Assembly: GCA_039111635.1 (NCBI GenBank)
Contig: JBCAQO010000015.1
Span: 186,001 to 250,000, forward strand
Direction: 5' to 3'
Length of the DNA: 64,000 nt
DNA from: Heterobasidion occidentale
Lineage: Eukaryota > Basidiomycota > Agaricomycetes > Russulales > Bondarzewiaceae
Under the pieces are notes generated by a model, which saw only the letters and a program-made list of their open reading frames with translations, was not told the origin of the DNA and did not search any database. Made by a program: the position numbers and the translations under genes. Positions within the stretch are counted from its first letter, which is position 1, and each line of letters starts with the position of its first letter. This document shows positions 46,108-58,309 of this stretch, piece after piece.

Positions 46108-47859
46108 ATGTCCCACAGCCCAGACGATATATCTGACGCCGACATCCCGTTCGTCTCCCCCTCCCTCCCCCTCACCCCCCTCCCATGTGCATCTCTTCTG
46201 ACGACGCGTTCTACAGGGTCCTCATACAGTATCCACCACCTTCGGTCCCCGAGCCCCAGAAGGACTCTCGGCGTGTTCCGTTGACCATCATCTCGGGCTT
46301 CCTCGGCGCAGGCAAGTCTACGCTTCTCAAGTCAGTCCCTGTCCGCACTCGCCCCCTTTGCTTCTTCTGAACGGCTGTCCTTGCGCTAGACGCATCCTCT
46401 CAGAGAACCATGGCTACCGGATAGCCGTCATTATGAACGAGTTTGCGGACACCGCCGTGAGCTGTTCGCTCTCCTCTCTCTCCGTCTCCGCCTTGCCCGA
46501 CGCGACACGCTCTGACCCCCTTGCTCTACAGGACATCGAATGTACGCCCCTCTCATACTTTCTCCGCATACAGTGTTTAACCGGCTTCGTTTTCACGCCC
46601 AGCGCGCACTATCAATGTCTCCTCCGATGCGGACCCCACGGCCGAGATGACAGAGGAATTCCTCGAGCTCGCCAACGGCTGTCTCTGTTGCAGCATCAAG
46701 GACAGCGGCGTTGCCGCAATCGAGAACCTCATGCGCCGCCGCGGCGCGTTCGACTACATCTTGCTAGAGACGACCGGTCTCGCCGACCCGGGTCTGTCTT
46801 TTCTTCTAATCGTCCTCGACGTTCCCTCGAATTGACTCCAACTACAGGCCCCATCGCGTCCATGTTTTGGCAAAACGAGGATTTCTCTCGCGGGCTCGGC
46901 ACGGAAATTACGCTCGACGGGGTCGTATGCGTCGTGGACGCCGTCTTTGGTCAACAGGTCGGCATCTCACCGCCCATTCACCACCTTTTCATAGAGTCTT
47001 CACGCGTCTGACGCATCTCACCGCCCAATTCCCACCTAGCAAATGGAAGAAGACCACGCGTCCAACGGTATCGGCGAGAGTCTACGGTCAGCCTTTTCTC
47101 TGCACACACTCACCCCACCGCCCGCGCGATCGATTCAACACGCAGCTCACCGCTCGCGCCTCACCCCTCCTGCGCAGGCAGATCGCGGCTGCAGACGTGA
47201 TTTTGCTCAACAAGGCCGACCTCGCGGCGCTAGAGTCGCTCGACGCGACCGAGCGCCTGCTGTGCGGGATCAACCCCGCCGCGAGCGTGCACCGCACCGT
47301 GCGCGGCGCTGTCGACCTGCGGCATATCGTCGGCATCGCCGCGTACGCCTCTGGGCCGCTCCTACAGAAGGACCGGTACACCGCTGGGCGGCTCCATGAG
47401 CATGAAGACGGTGACGGCCACCACGACGAGCACGGCCACGATCACGATCACGATCACGAGCACGCGCACGCCACGCACTACGAGATGCGCGGGATCACGA
47501 GTCTGCAGGTGACCTGCCCGGTCCTCACCCCCGCCCAGCACTCCAGACTCGACGAGTGGATCCGCACCGTGCTCTGGGAAAACCGCCTGCCGTGGCCCGC
47601 GTCCACCGGCGCGTCGGAGGCAGCCAGCGCGGCCAGCGCGCCGCTGGAGGTGCTCCGGTGCAAGGGCATGTTCACCTCGGACGCGGGGCAGTGCTACGTG
47701 CTCCAGGGCGTGCGCAGCATGTACGAGATCGCGGCGCTCGAGGAGGGCGCCGGCGGCGGCGCGGACGACGTGAGCGGCGCCGAGGTAGGGAAGCTCGTGT
47801 TTATCGGCAAGGGCCTCGATGACGCCGTGCGCGCGAGCCTCCAGGAGGTGTTTGCGTGA
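46108..47859 (+). CDS. CobW/P47K-type GTPase, probable zinc chaperone
   Basis: COG0523 G3E GTPase. Seen in order: Walker A '[16 protein letters not shown]', then '[17 protein letters not shown]', '[20 protein letters not shown]', the metal-binding GCxCC motif '[11 protein letters not shown]', switch region '[11 protein letters not shown]', and the guanine motif '[13 protein letters not shown]'. A His/Asp-rich stretch follows (about 47398-47470, many HD and HE pairs), then the CobW C-terminal domain ('[10 protein letters not shown]', '[10 protein letters not shown]'). Several short introns occur; 'DIE' is spliced to 'SRTINV' via 46549-46600. The N-terminus is uncertain: [14 protein letters not shown] at 46108 looks natural, but its junction to 'VLIQYPPP' could not be placed in phase; ATG 46185 is the alternative. 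Expected in the cytosol, delivering Zn to client enzymes. Confidence 0.87.
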
Positions 47860-48545
47860 GCCGTGTGAGCCGTGTGTGTGTGAGTCGGCCGCGAGCGCGG
47901 TCGCGGTCGTGGTACGATCGGAATCGTCTGCGCGTGAACACGGCCATGTACTGACGGTGTATTTTTTGTGTTGGTCATCTGTACGTGACGATGTGCTGCA
48001 TCCTCGCATATACAGGCGCGTTTTTGCAGTTCAAGATTGCTCGTGAGTCCCTCGATCGGTGCTGCGCACAGCACCTGCGGATTGTCCGCCGCTTGATAAA
48101 AACAGTCATGAACCGCGGCGCAGAGCCATGGGCAGACCCGTATACGGCTTTCCTGCGCGCCGCACAGTCCTCGCAGCCTATGCTTCCCCGTCTTCCCGTC
48201 TTACACTCCTCGTAGCCTATAGATATCGAACGTTGGGGCGATTTCTGTCTGGACGCGTGATGCACGCGCAGAATATTGAGACACGCGACACTGTCTGCGC
48301 GACGCACTTCACACCGTCACCGACCGCGCAGCCATCCTGGAGTTTGAGACGGCTATGTCCGGAGGGGGTTAAAATCCCCCGTCGCTCAGGCAGATGCTCT
48401 CCGTGCTCTCCAGTCCCTTCAGCGCGGGCTTCAAGTCCACTGAAGGAAGGTCGCGCCCCCTCATATTCCGGATGTGAGGGCTGGCAATCCTTGGGACGCC
48501 TTGGTGCGTATCATGCTACATGTCCATTCGTCTCACGCTGAAGAA

Positions 48546-48624
48546 TGTGTGGTTAGGATTGCCAGTTAGGATTGCAATCATTATTGTGTGGTTAGGATTG
48601 CTAATATCAATCATTATTGTGTGG
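48546..48624 (+). repeat. Imperfect tandem repeat containing GTTAGGATTGC
   Basis: Two units begin 'tgtgtggttaggattgc' and end 'atcattat' (39 bp from 48546, 33 bp from 48585), followed by a third partial 'tgtgtgg' at 48618. The core 'gttaggattgc' occurs three times because it is duplicated inside unit 1. Confidence 0.75.
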
Positions 48625-49259
48625 TGCGGGGCGGGGGAGTGGCGGGGCCGGATCGTATGCTCCATAGCGCTAAGTTTAATGCTCATGGGAGGTTCGCATG
48701 ATTCTGACCTCATTCCTGCACTGCATCACCCACTCACAAGCCTTCCACACAGGCGCCGCCAATCCCGCCCCGCGCGGATATTTCTGTTGTGGTTAGACAT
48801 CATCAGCACGCACTGGATGAGGGCAAAGAAATTTGCTTCCTTTTAGAGCTGCTGCTTATCTCTACTTTGCTTCAAATTCACTGGGCTGAAGCAACACGGA
48901 AGTCCAGACGAGATGGAGCGAAGCTGTTAAGAAGAATGGCGCTTGGGGCCCCAGGCGCCATTCTTTTAATTTGCAAATTAAATACCCCAGGTCATTTTCC
49001 GCCCATTTAGCTACTTCTTTGTCGTTGTTACCACTTTCACGATACAATGCTGGATGGGTGATGGTCAATGTGTGTAGTGCAGATGGTGTAGGACAGGTGC
49101 TGTTCAATGTGTGATTCTCGATTTATACCAAAAATAAAGTTGTTGTGCTCCTAGTGCTATATGACCCTTTCACAGTGCGTCACTTGACACTCGCTGCTGT
49201 CAGATGCGATCGAGAGAAAGACAAGAGCACTTGTTTCGACAGAGTTTCAACTCGATTAT

Positions 49260-49270
49260 AACCCTAACCC
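49260..49270 (+). promoter_or_regulatory. Telobox-like AACCCTAACCC upstream of EFL1
   Basis: The sequence 'aaccctaaccc' lies about 117 bp before the EFL1 ATG at 49387. AACCCTAA-type boxes are known in promoters of translation and ribosome-biogenesis genes of several eukaryotes; function here is inference. Confidence 0.4.
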
Positions 49271-49386
49271 GACTATCGGCACGGCACCGACGCTCGGAAT
49301 GACGCATTCCTACTAGTCATGGTCCATCGTTCATACGGTCTGCCTCTTGCCTTCATTGCCTTCATACAAGCTTTCACGGGTCTCTC

Positions 49387-52300
49387 ATGGACGCTGTGGT
49401 AGAATCTCCCAACGTCCGCGTCGTCACAACCATAGGCCATGTTGATCATGGCAAAACAACGCTTATGGACGCTCTTCTCGCCTCGAATAACATCATCTCC
49501 TCCCGGATGGCCGGGAAAATCAGATATCTGGACAGTAGAGAAGACGAGCAGGAGCGCGGCATCACGATGGAGAGCAGCGCCGTCTCTCTCAGATTCAAAG
49601 TCATGGAAAAAACAGCGGAGGGAGGTGCGTGCCCTACGTCGGCTTGGTCGCTGAAACGGGGTGACAGACTTGTTCAGGAAGCTCTCCGAAAACATATGCC
49701 ATCAATATGATCGACACTCCGGGGCATGTCGATTTCTCGAGCGAAGTGTCTACAGCATCGCGATTGGTCGACGGTGCGCTCGTGCTTGTCGATGTCGTCG
49801 AGGGCGTCTCGTCTCAGGTGAGCGCCATGACCGTGATCGCTCGGCTTTGGTGACTTGATCACTGGTCACAGACCATCTCTGTACTGCGACAAGCATGGCA
49901 GGACAGACTTAGACCGATACTCGTGATCAACAAACTCGACCGGCTTGTCACAGAGCTCAAGCAATCTCCGACCGAGGCGTATCACCACCTCTCTCAGCTC
50001 ATCGAACAGGCGAACGCCGTCATGGGTAGCTTCTTCGCCGGGGAGCGCATGGGGGATGACCTCCGCTGGCGTGAAGAGCGCGAGCGGCGTCTCGCGAGTA
50101 AGAAAGAGAGCCACGCAGACGAAGCGGACGCGATCGTGAACGAGGCGGACGAATTTCAGGAAAAAGACGACGAAGATATCTACTTCGCGCCAGAGAGAGG
50201 CAACGTGATATTTGCGTCCGCGATCGATGGGTGGGGATTCCGCATAGGGAAGTTCGCCCAGATCTTTGCAGCAAAGCTAGGGATCAAAGAGGCCAATTTC
50301 AGGAGCGTGCTGTGGGGCGACTTCTACCTGGATCCCAAGACGAAGCGCGTCATCAGTTACAAGCATCTTCGAGGACGCTCCTTGAAGCCGCTGTTTGTCC
50401 ACTTTGTGCTTGAGAATATCTGGGCGGTCTACGATGCAGTCGCTATCAACCCGTTCGTCCCTGATCACATTTCGTCGCAGTGGGGCACTGAACGCCAACG
50501 CGCAGAAATCCGGACAAAGTCACAAAAATAGTATCGACGCTCAACTTGAAAATTCCGCCTCGTGATCTCAAGTCCAAAGACAGCCGCCAGCTTCTCTCCC
50601 TCATCTTCACTCAATGGCTGTCCCTCTCGACCTCCGTGATCCAAGCCATCATCGATATCGTACCCTCCCCGCCAGTTGCTCAGCCCATGCGTATACCCAA
50701 AATGCTCTACCCCGAGCTCTACGAGTCGTCCATTGCGCCGAAGAACAAACTCGAAAAGGACATGTATACCTGCGATGCATCGGCAAGTTCACACATCGTC
50801 GCATTCGTGAGTAAGATGTTTGCCGTACCACAAGCAGAGCTCCCAGAACGGAAGAAGCGCCCGCTCACAGCGGAAGAGATGCGAGCACACGCCAAAGAAG
50901 CGAAGGCAGCGCGGTTCAAAGATGAAGAAGAAACTGGGAACGGCACAGATAACCCCGAGCCTACTTCTATCCCAGCAGCTCCCGATTCTGTTGATAAGGA
51001 TGAAGCGGACTCTATCGAAGGTTTGAAGGAGGCCGACGAGACCCTGCTTGGCTTCGCACGCTTGTATTCGGGCACTATTCGTACTGGAAGCACGATATCG
51101 TGCGTACTTCCAAAATATAGTAATACGTTAGAACAGGGAAACCCTCGCAACCGACCACACATCATAGAGGCCACTGTCGAAGGGTTATACACCATGATGG
51201 GGCGGGAACTCGTAGCGGTGGACTGTGTTCGTGCAGGAAACGTCTTCGCGATCAAGGGCTTGGAAGGTAAGGTATGGAGATCTGCGACCTTGTGTGCTGC
51301 AGGGGTGGATGCGCAGGCACCGACAGACGGACAATGGGCTATCAATTTGGGTGGGGTGAATCTTCAGGTATGTCACTTTTTCATGAAAACATGTCTGATG
51401 CTCACGCATATTCAAAGGCGCCACCCATCGTCCGCGTTGCTCTCGAGCCAGCCATCCCTGCTGATATGCCAAAGCTTATACGCGGCATGAAGTTGCTGAG
51501 TCAGGCCGACCCTTGTGTAGAGACCTTCCAGCAGCAAACTGGAGAGCATGTCATTCTTACCGCTGGAGAACTGCACCTGGAGGTAATGCATTTGATCACT
51601 CACTGACCACCAACCCCTTCATGTGACTTCCTGTAGCGTTGCTTGAAAGACCTTCGCGAGCGATTCGCAAAAGTCGAAATTCATCCATCTAAACCTATAG
51701 TACCATTCCGCGAAACCGCAGTCAAGGCTCTGGTATGCCAATTACATCTTTTTGATTCATTATTCTCACCTGTTCAGCAGACATGAGCCCTCCAAAAACT
51801 GCTGGGGCACTGCGAGGGACAGTGCAAGGGACAAGCCATCTTAACCTCGTCAACTTCACTATTCGCGCGATCCCACTCCCAAACAGAATCACCACGTTCA
51901 TTCGTAACAACATTTCCGTCCTCAAAAGGTTGCAACACGAACGGGCTGCCGCTGACGACTCGAATGGCTCTTACGATGAAGAAGACGAAGGTAAGGAGGC
52001 TGGCATGTTAGGCGATGTGATGCACAAGCCGACCGTTCGCCCTGAGGATTATTGGCAAACTCTGGAAGAGATCTGTAAAGAGACTGGAGGGGAGTGGGCT
52101 AATATTGTCGATACGATCTGGGCCTCAGGACCTCACAATGCTGGCGAGTGTTTGCTGATTGATGCAAGGAAAGACGGTACTCCCAATTCGTGAGTCACAC
52201 TCAACTCCGTGTGATAAATGGATTGCTTTATCTTTAAATAGCTTGAGACGTCGTTTAGATCGTACAAAAGAAGGAGACTTGACTGACCAACGGAAGGACC

Positions 52301-53177
52301 AGCTATCTAAAGATTTCGATGGTAACATCGAAACAGGCTTTCAAATCGCTACCTTCCAGGGCCCGTTGTGCGCCGAACCCGTGGAAGGCATGGCGTTCTT
52401 CGTACAGGCCGTTGAGATCGATCGCGAAGGAGTTGAGAAGGAGCGCCGTACGTATAGTCTACCACGTCTTGCGATATATGTTCTCGTGCTGATGCCAGAC
52501 CTGTCTAGAGCAAAGTAGGATATCTCAGGTGACGGGATCAGTGATCTCAGCGGTGAAGGACGCCTGTAGAAACGGATTGTTGGACTGGTCTCCGCGGCTG
52601 ATGTTGGCCATGTATTCATGTGACATACAGGCATCAAGTTTGTATTGTCTGCTTCTTTCCGAATACCCGATCCTGACATCAGATTTTCCAGCGGACGTGC
52701 TAGGTAAAGTTTACGGCGTTGTGGCAAAGCGGCGTGGGAGGATAGTGGCAGAGGAGATGAAGGAGGGGACCTCGTTCTTCACCGTGCAAGCAATGTTGCC
52801 AGTCGTGGAAAGCTTTGGATTTGCGGATGGTGCGTGCACATGATGGGCGTGTGCGTGGACTGCCTCTGACCCCAGATTGGCAGACATCCGGAAGCGAACA
52901 TCAGGGGCAGCAAGTCCACAGCTTGTTTTCAGTGGGTGAGTAGAACTGTTCTCCTGATGTGAAGAAGAGGAACTGAAGCTCGCTCAGATACGAGCTTTTA
53001 GATCAGGATCCATTCTGGGTGCCTACTACGGAGGAGGAGCTAGAGGATCTGGGAGAAAAGGCAGATCGATCGAACGTGGCCAAGGCGTACATGGACGGGG
53101 TTCGGGACCGAAAGGGAATGTTCGTAGACCGAAAGATCGTAGAGTTTGCAGAGAAGCAGAGGACTTTGAAACGGTAA
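49387..53177 (+). CDS. EFL1: Ribosome assembly GTPase EFL1 (Ria1), EF-2 like
   Basis: With Sdo1/SBDS it removes eIF6/Tif6 from pre-60S subunits in the cytosol. Start '[20 protein letters not shown]'; G1 is 'GHVDHGKTT', switch I/II '[16 protein letters not shown]' and '[20 protein letters not shown]', and G4 'LVINKLDRL'. The EFL1-specific acidic insertion follows ('[15 protein letters not shown]'). Later blocks are '[20 protein letters not shown]' (across an intron at 50453-50505), 'CDIQAS', '[20 protein letters not shown]', '[20 protein letters not shown]' and '[17 protein letters not shown]'. It ends at 53177. About ten short introns. The length (roughly 1050 aa) is normal for EFL1. Confidence 0.94.
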
Positions 53178-53358
53178 AAGGTGTACGCAGGCGAAGGGAA
53201 GTTCGAGAGCCTACTAGTAGCTCCAGAGTCTGCCTGAGCCGTACTTACCGAAATAGAAACGTCCGTAGCCACGCGCGTAAGATTATGTAAGATTCGCTGC
53301 AACCTCATCATCCCGCTTCGCCTCCGACGACCACCAGCAGTCATCCACTCCTTGTCCT

Positions 53359-53377
53359 CCCCCCCCCCCCCCCCCCC
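53359..53377 (+). repeat. Run of 19 cytosines abutting the CDC25 start codon
   Basis: Uninterrupted C19 ends at 53377, immediately before the ATG at 53378. It would lie in the mRNA leader directly upstream of the start codon. Confidence 0.85.
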
Positions 53378-56300
53378 ATGGCCACCGCCGTCTACGGCGC
53401 GACCCAGTCACACTCCACCACCTCAACTCTCGTCAACGACGGCCCACCTCCTGACGAGCACTCGTACTCGACCTTCTTTTGCCGTGCTCTCTACGACTAT
53501 CAGTCTGCAGACGATGCATCACTGTCTTTTCGCAGGGGCGACATCATCGAGGTCTTGACGCAATTAGAGACGGGTTGGTGGGATGGTTTGCTTGGTGACG
53601 AGCGCGGGTGGTTCCCCTCAAATTACGTGGTCGTCATTTCCGACGAAGAGGCCGACGCTGCACTGTCGGCGTCGGAATATGCTCACGCCCCGCAGCAGTC
53701 TACGCTCGCAGACACCTCTACCATGGGCGTCTCTCAGAGCACGTCTGAACTTCCCGGAATGGCAATACCTGCGAGCACCTCACGCTCCCGTCCGCGTACA
53801 GACGGCGATGGGAACTGGTTGAACCCAGAAATGGAATTTGAATCCTCGCGAGGCGCGCTAAACGAGCTCGCCTCTGCTGCCATGGACAATCCTACTCAGT
53901 CTAGTGATTTCTGGATGCCGCAGGTATCTGCAGACGGACAGGTCAGTTTGCCGAAATAATGTCCATCCCATTCTCGAGCATTTATCGCGTAATTCTCACG
54001 GCACCCGACTTTATAGATATTCTATGTCAATACGCAGACAGGACAGCACTCTCGTGATTTGCCAACGGAAGCCGAAGAGGACCTGAATGACAGCGATTTC
54101 AGTGGAATGGCTGCCCAGCAGCGTGCTCGATCAGGGTCCAGTGCTGCTTTCGGACAAGCAAGGCAGACAAATAACAATTCTGCCGGGTTTGGTCTACCTC
54201 GACGTTCAAATACTCCTGAACCTTGGGTGCGACGGCTGGCTGACGATGGGATGTCTTATTATTACATTAACAAGCTGGATGGCACTGTGCAGTGGACGGT
54301 ACCAGAGGCGTCAAACACCTCTCGGACGAATGGCCATTCTCGTAGTATCCCCTCCTCCAATCCCTCAGCTCTTGAACGTGTTCGAAAGCAAGAAGCGGGT
54401 TCCGTCGTCTCTAACCGCCTTCGCTCAGATTCTGAAGTATCGAACATGCGAAGAGGACGCAGCGACAGTGCTGCTGGGGGCGCCAGCGTTTACTCTGATG
54501 ACTCCGATGTGGACCCAATAGATAGACGCCCCCCCGTTTCTTTGGCCAACGGAAACGGAACGCGTTCTCATGAGACACGGCAGGTTCTCACGAAGAGTCG
54601 ATCACCGCCTCAACCCCAGGACTTTGGTGAGTTGACCTCTGCTGAAAAGTACGCGCAGGACTTGCAGCAAGCGCTTGCGCCCCCAGCACCCGACTCTATG
54701 ACAGACCTCGCTGGGATTGCCAGACAGACAGTCGCAGCTGTAGTCGATTTCATTCAGGCGCATGATGTCTTAGGCCGCCTCCCGCAGCAGCAAGAGCTCG
54801 ATAATTATATCCTTGACGCCGTCGTCGCTATCCGGAATCTTCTCTGCATTTCTTCTCCGCCCTACGGACACATCTCTAGCAGCCTGTATCCAAAAGATGG
54901 GCTCGACCCGAAGGCGAACGCTTTGCTACAGACGTTACAGGCCCAGCTGAAACCCGCGCAACGCAAAGTCACAGCGACACTCTCGAAGCTTGTGCTTGCC
55001 GTTCTTGCTGCACAATATGACCCTAGTACATCCTCTATCGATACTCCAACGCGTATGGAGGCTGACGCTGCTGAGCTTGATCGTGCACTGGTCACGTTCG
55101 TTTTGGAAGTGCAACGGAGCAACAGCCAAGCTGCTATGCAGCCTACTCGCATCAAGCCAAATCAAAAGCGGCTACGAGCTGCCTTCGCTCCGAATAATAT
55201 TGGCGTAGGACTCATCGGGGCTGGCGCTGCGGGAGATTGGAAAGGGTTTGGATGGGTCGCGCCTAACGGTGCTGGTGAATCACCGCAACGAGCCTTGGGA
55301 AATGATGTCTTGATCGAGCTCAGAGCGAGTGTGTCTGATCTAGATGGCAGACTCGTTGCCCTGGGCTCGTTTCTGGCGACCCCTGATGCAGGTAAGATCC
55401 GTGTCTATCTCTAGTCTGTTCGGACATCTTCATCATTTCTCGCAAATCAGTTCCTCAAGTGCATGCCAACGGGCAAGTGGTCGTCTCATGGCTTCATGGG
55501 TTCCTTGTTTCAGTCTCAAATGTCTCCATCGCTGAGGCCGTTGATATCGACGGCATCAAACGAGAGGGCTCAGACGAGGACGTGTATATGCAGACAGTCC
55601 ACAAGGCGCAGGTTCTCGTCCGTACTCTAGAAGCGGCGACTCAGGCATTATACGACGACGGCTCCGTCTTGCTCTTGAAGACACAAGCCTACACGTATTC
55701 CCAGCGCGACGAATCATCTCGAAATGCAGATGTACTTAGTTCTGTCATTGGCTCTCTCAAGGCGAATATGGGTCTGGTCCAACAGACGCTGGACACTTTG
55801 TTCAAGCTAGGACAAGAACAGCAGGAGATCGCAAACAACGACTACGTCGACTCGATTGCCTGGCGGATGTCGCGCATCAGTATGATTGACATCAACCTAG
55901 GTCGCACCCTTCGTGAGATATCAGGGTTCACAGCAAATCCGTATCATCCAGAGGAGGAGGATGTTGTAGACCTCGACTTCGCGCTCCGTAAGCCAGCGGT
56001 AAAACCGTCGATGGACCGCTCGCAAAGCACACCAGCTATGTATAGCAATCCGTCTGGCACATCGGAATCATCTCTCGAGATGTCGAGACCACGGGCGGGG
56101 AGCTCCGTCACGGCTGTGTCGCAGCACAAAGCCACGAGTAGTGTGGTCTCTTTACTTGGGCCAGGCTCTGAATTTGGAGATGACGATGCAAGCCTTCTTC
56201 CCGACGATGACGGTTCGTGCAGCAATTCGAATGTTTTCTGATCCTCCAGGGTTGACACAATATTATAGGCGCCACAGTAGGATCTGCACCTTCCATGATG

Positions 56301-58051
56301 AAATCTCCCTCGCGTGCCGACAAGATTGTGAAGATATTTGGCGAGCATCCCAAACATATCATCGAAACGATTAATGCAGAGACGAAACCATGGTACCTAC
56401 GGCCAACATACAGCCAAAAAGAGATCCTTATCGATCCTGATGGCAAAGTACGAGCTGGAACAGTTCCTGCGCTTGTAGAACGTCTGACTGCTCATGAGCA
56501 CTCAGGTAAGCAGCACTGTTGCTATCCAGTCCTTGTGATTGCCAACCAATCTTCAACTCTTCAACCTAGATACGATGTTCAGCAAAACTTTCCTCTTGAC
56601 ATATAAGTCATTCACGGATCTGGATACCCTCTTCGATCTTCTCGTTCAAAGGTTTTGGATTGAACCACCAGAGGGTCTGAACCCTCAGGAACTTGACGAA
56701 TGGATACGGCTCAAACAGCATGTCATCCGGACTCGGTCAGTATCTGACATGGCTCGTCTCAACTAGTTCTAATTGAGTCGCACCGCAGAGTCCTCAACAC
56801 GTTCAAAACAATGATATTGGATACAGGGTTCCTAGAGAAGGAAGACGCATATATCCTTGACCGTATGAAGGAGATGGTCTCCGGCGAGGGTGTCATACAT
56901 TTGGCTGCCGCGAAGCAGTTGCTGGTGCTGGTAGAGCGCGCGGTGAGTTATGAATACTCATCAAACTTTGACTTGCTCAAACTTTTAACTAGCAAAACGG
57001 CGATACCGTTCAAGCGAAGACCACGCTCTCGTTGGATCCACAGCCCACACCTATCGTTCCCAAATTGTCGAAGAAGCAGAAGCTTTTAGACTTTGATCCC
57101 CTAGAGGTTGCCCGTCAGTTGACAGTCATCGAGAGCTATTTGTATCAGAAGATCAAGCCTTCTGAATGTCTTGTTCGATCCCGGGAACAAAAACCTGGTG
57201 AAAACAATGATAACATTGCGACGATTATTGAGACCACGAACAAGGTGAAGATCTTCTTTCACTAAATACGGGGCGCGGCTCATCCCTCACTATAGATCGC
57301 GCATTGGGTGGCCGATACAGTGCTAAGCAAAGAGGATTCACGTAAACGTGCTGCGATAGTAAAGCAGTTCATCAACGTGGCCGACGTGAGCCTGATTCAC
57401 CTCAGCTCTGATATAACTCCCGTGCTCAGCCTGTCTTTACTTTAGCGATGTCGGAATCTGCTCAATTTCTCAAGCATGATTGCCATTGTCTCTGGTCTCA
57501 ACTCACCACCCATACGCCGGTTGAAGCGGACATGGGAGCAGATCAACCAACGGTCGATGACTATGTTGGGAGCTTGTGAAATGACAATCGACTCCAACAA
57601 GAACTTCAGCAATTATCGCTCGCTGTTAGCCAGGATCACCCCCCCGTGTGTTCCCTTCATAGGTACAGCAGTTATTTCATGCTTTGAGTCAAACCTGCCG
57701 TGCTGATCCATTTCGTTTACAGGTGTTTACCTCACGACGCTCACCTTCATTCAAGACGGGGCACCCAACAATATCCCTGCACCCAACTCGTCCTCTTCCG
57801 CCAATCTGGTCAATTTCCGCAAGCGCCAGATGGCGGCCGAAGTCATCGAGGAGATCAAGAAATGGCAGTCAAAGCCATTCAACTTCGCCAAAGTTGACAC
57901 CATCTATGACTACATCCAGGAATGTTTGAACAAGTTCAACACCATCCCAGATGTCAGTGATCTGTTCTGGAACCTCAGTCTCGAGCGTGAACCTCGTGAG
58001 AGAGAAGACGAAAAGATGGCGAGGCTTTTGCAAGAGACCGGCTTCCTATAA
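53378..58051 (+). CDS. CDC25: Ras guanine-nucleotide exchange factor (Cdc25 type) with SH3 and WW domains
   Basis: Activates Ras upstream of cAMP/MAPK signalling. Start MATAVYGATQSHSTTSTLVN. The SH3 domain is at residues about 30-85 ('FFCRALYDYQSADDASLSFR', 'GWWDGLLGDERGWFPSNYV'). Two WW-like modules follow: 'DFWMPQVSADGQ' spliced to 'IFYVNTQTGQHS', and 'PWVRRLADDGMSYYYINKLD'. A long helical middle precedes the RasGEF-N domain ('DTMFSKTFLLTYKSFTDLD', 'FWIEPPEGLNPQELDEW'). The catalytic domain includes 'LTVIESYLYQKIKPSECL', 'AAIVKQFINVAD', 'RCRNLLNFSSMIAIVSGLNS' and 'LTTLTFIQDGAPNNIP'. It ends 'ARLLQETGFL' at 58051. The SH3-WW-RasGEF order is typical of basidiomycete Cdc25. Confidence 0.94.
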
Positions 58052-58309
58052 TCGTCCTCGTCAATCCGGGCCCATATGATCGTAAATCTGTTGTCATCGC
58101 TTTCGAGAATATGTATTACCTGCTGCTTTGCGTTTGATACGGTTATGTATAATAGTTGCGGACTGGTCTCACTAGGATTCTTTGCTATACCTTCACTAAT
58201 CTGCGTACACACTTCTTTTTTTATTTATATGGGCCCCTCTGTATACAAAGAGGGCTTTATGGAACATAGCCAGGAGGTCCGTGAAGCTGTGAAGCTCGAA
58301 GCTTGAAGC

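Larger units (their letters stand above)
47860..49386. other. 1.5 kb intergenic with repeats, no gene seen
   Basis: No conserved frame. It contains short direct repeats at 48546-48624, a ggggg...ccccc inverted repeat near 48364-48380, and at about 48970-49000 a fragment of the SET-locus repeat family ('aataccccaggtcattttcc', inverted orientation). A telobox-like motif lies at 49260-49270. Confidence 0.45.

Noticed and set aside
48361..48382. ggggg/ccccc inverted repeat as a tRNA arm or terminator
   Set aside because: No surrounding cloverleaf, A/B box or T-loop could be found; isolated five-base pairing is weak evidence.
48546..48624. Possible CRISPR array or telomere
   Set aside because: Units are too few and too similar without spacers, the genome is eukaryotic, and the core TTAGGATTG is not the TTAGGG telomere unit.
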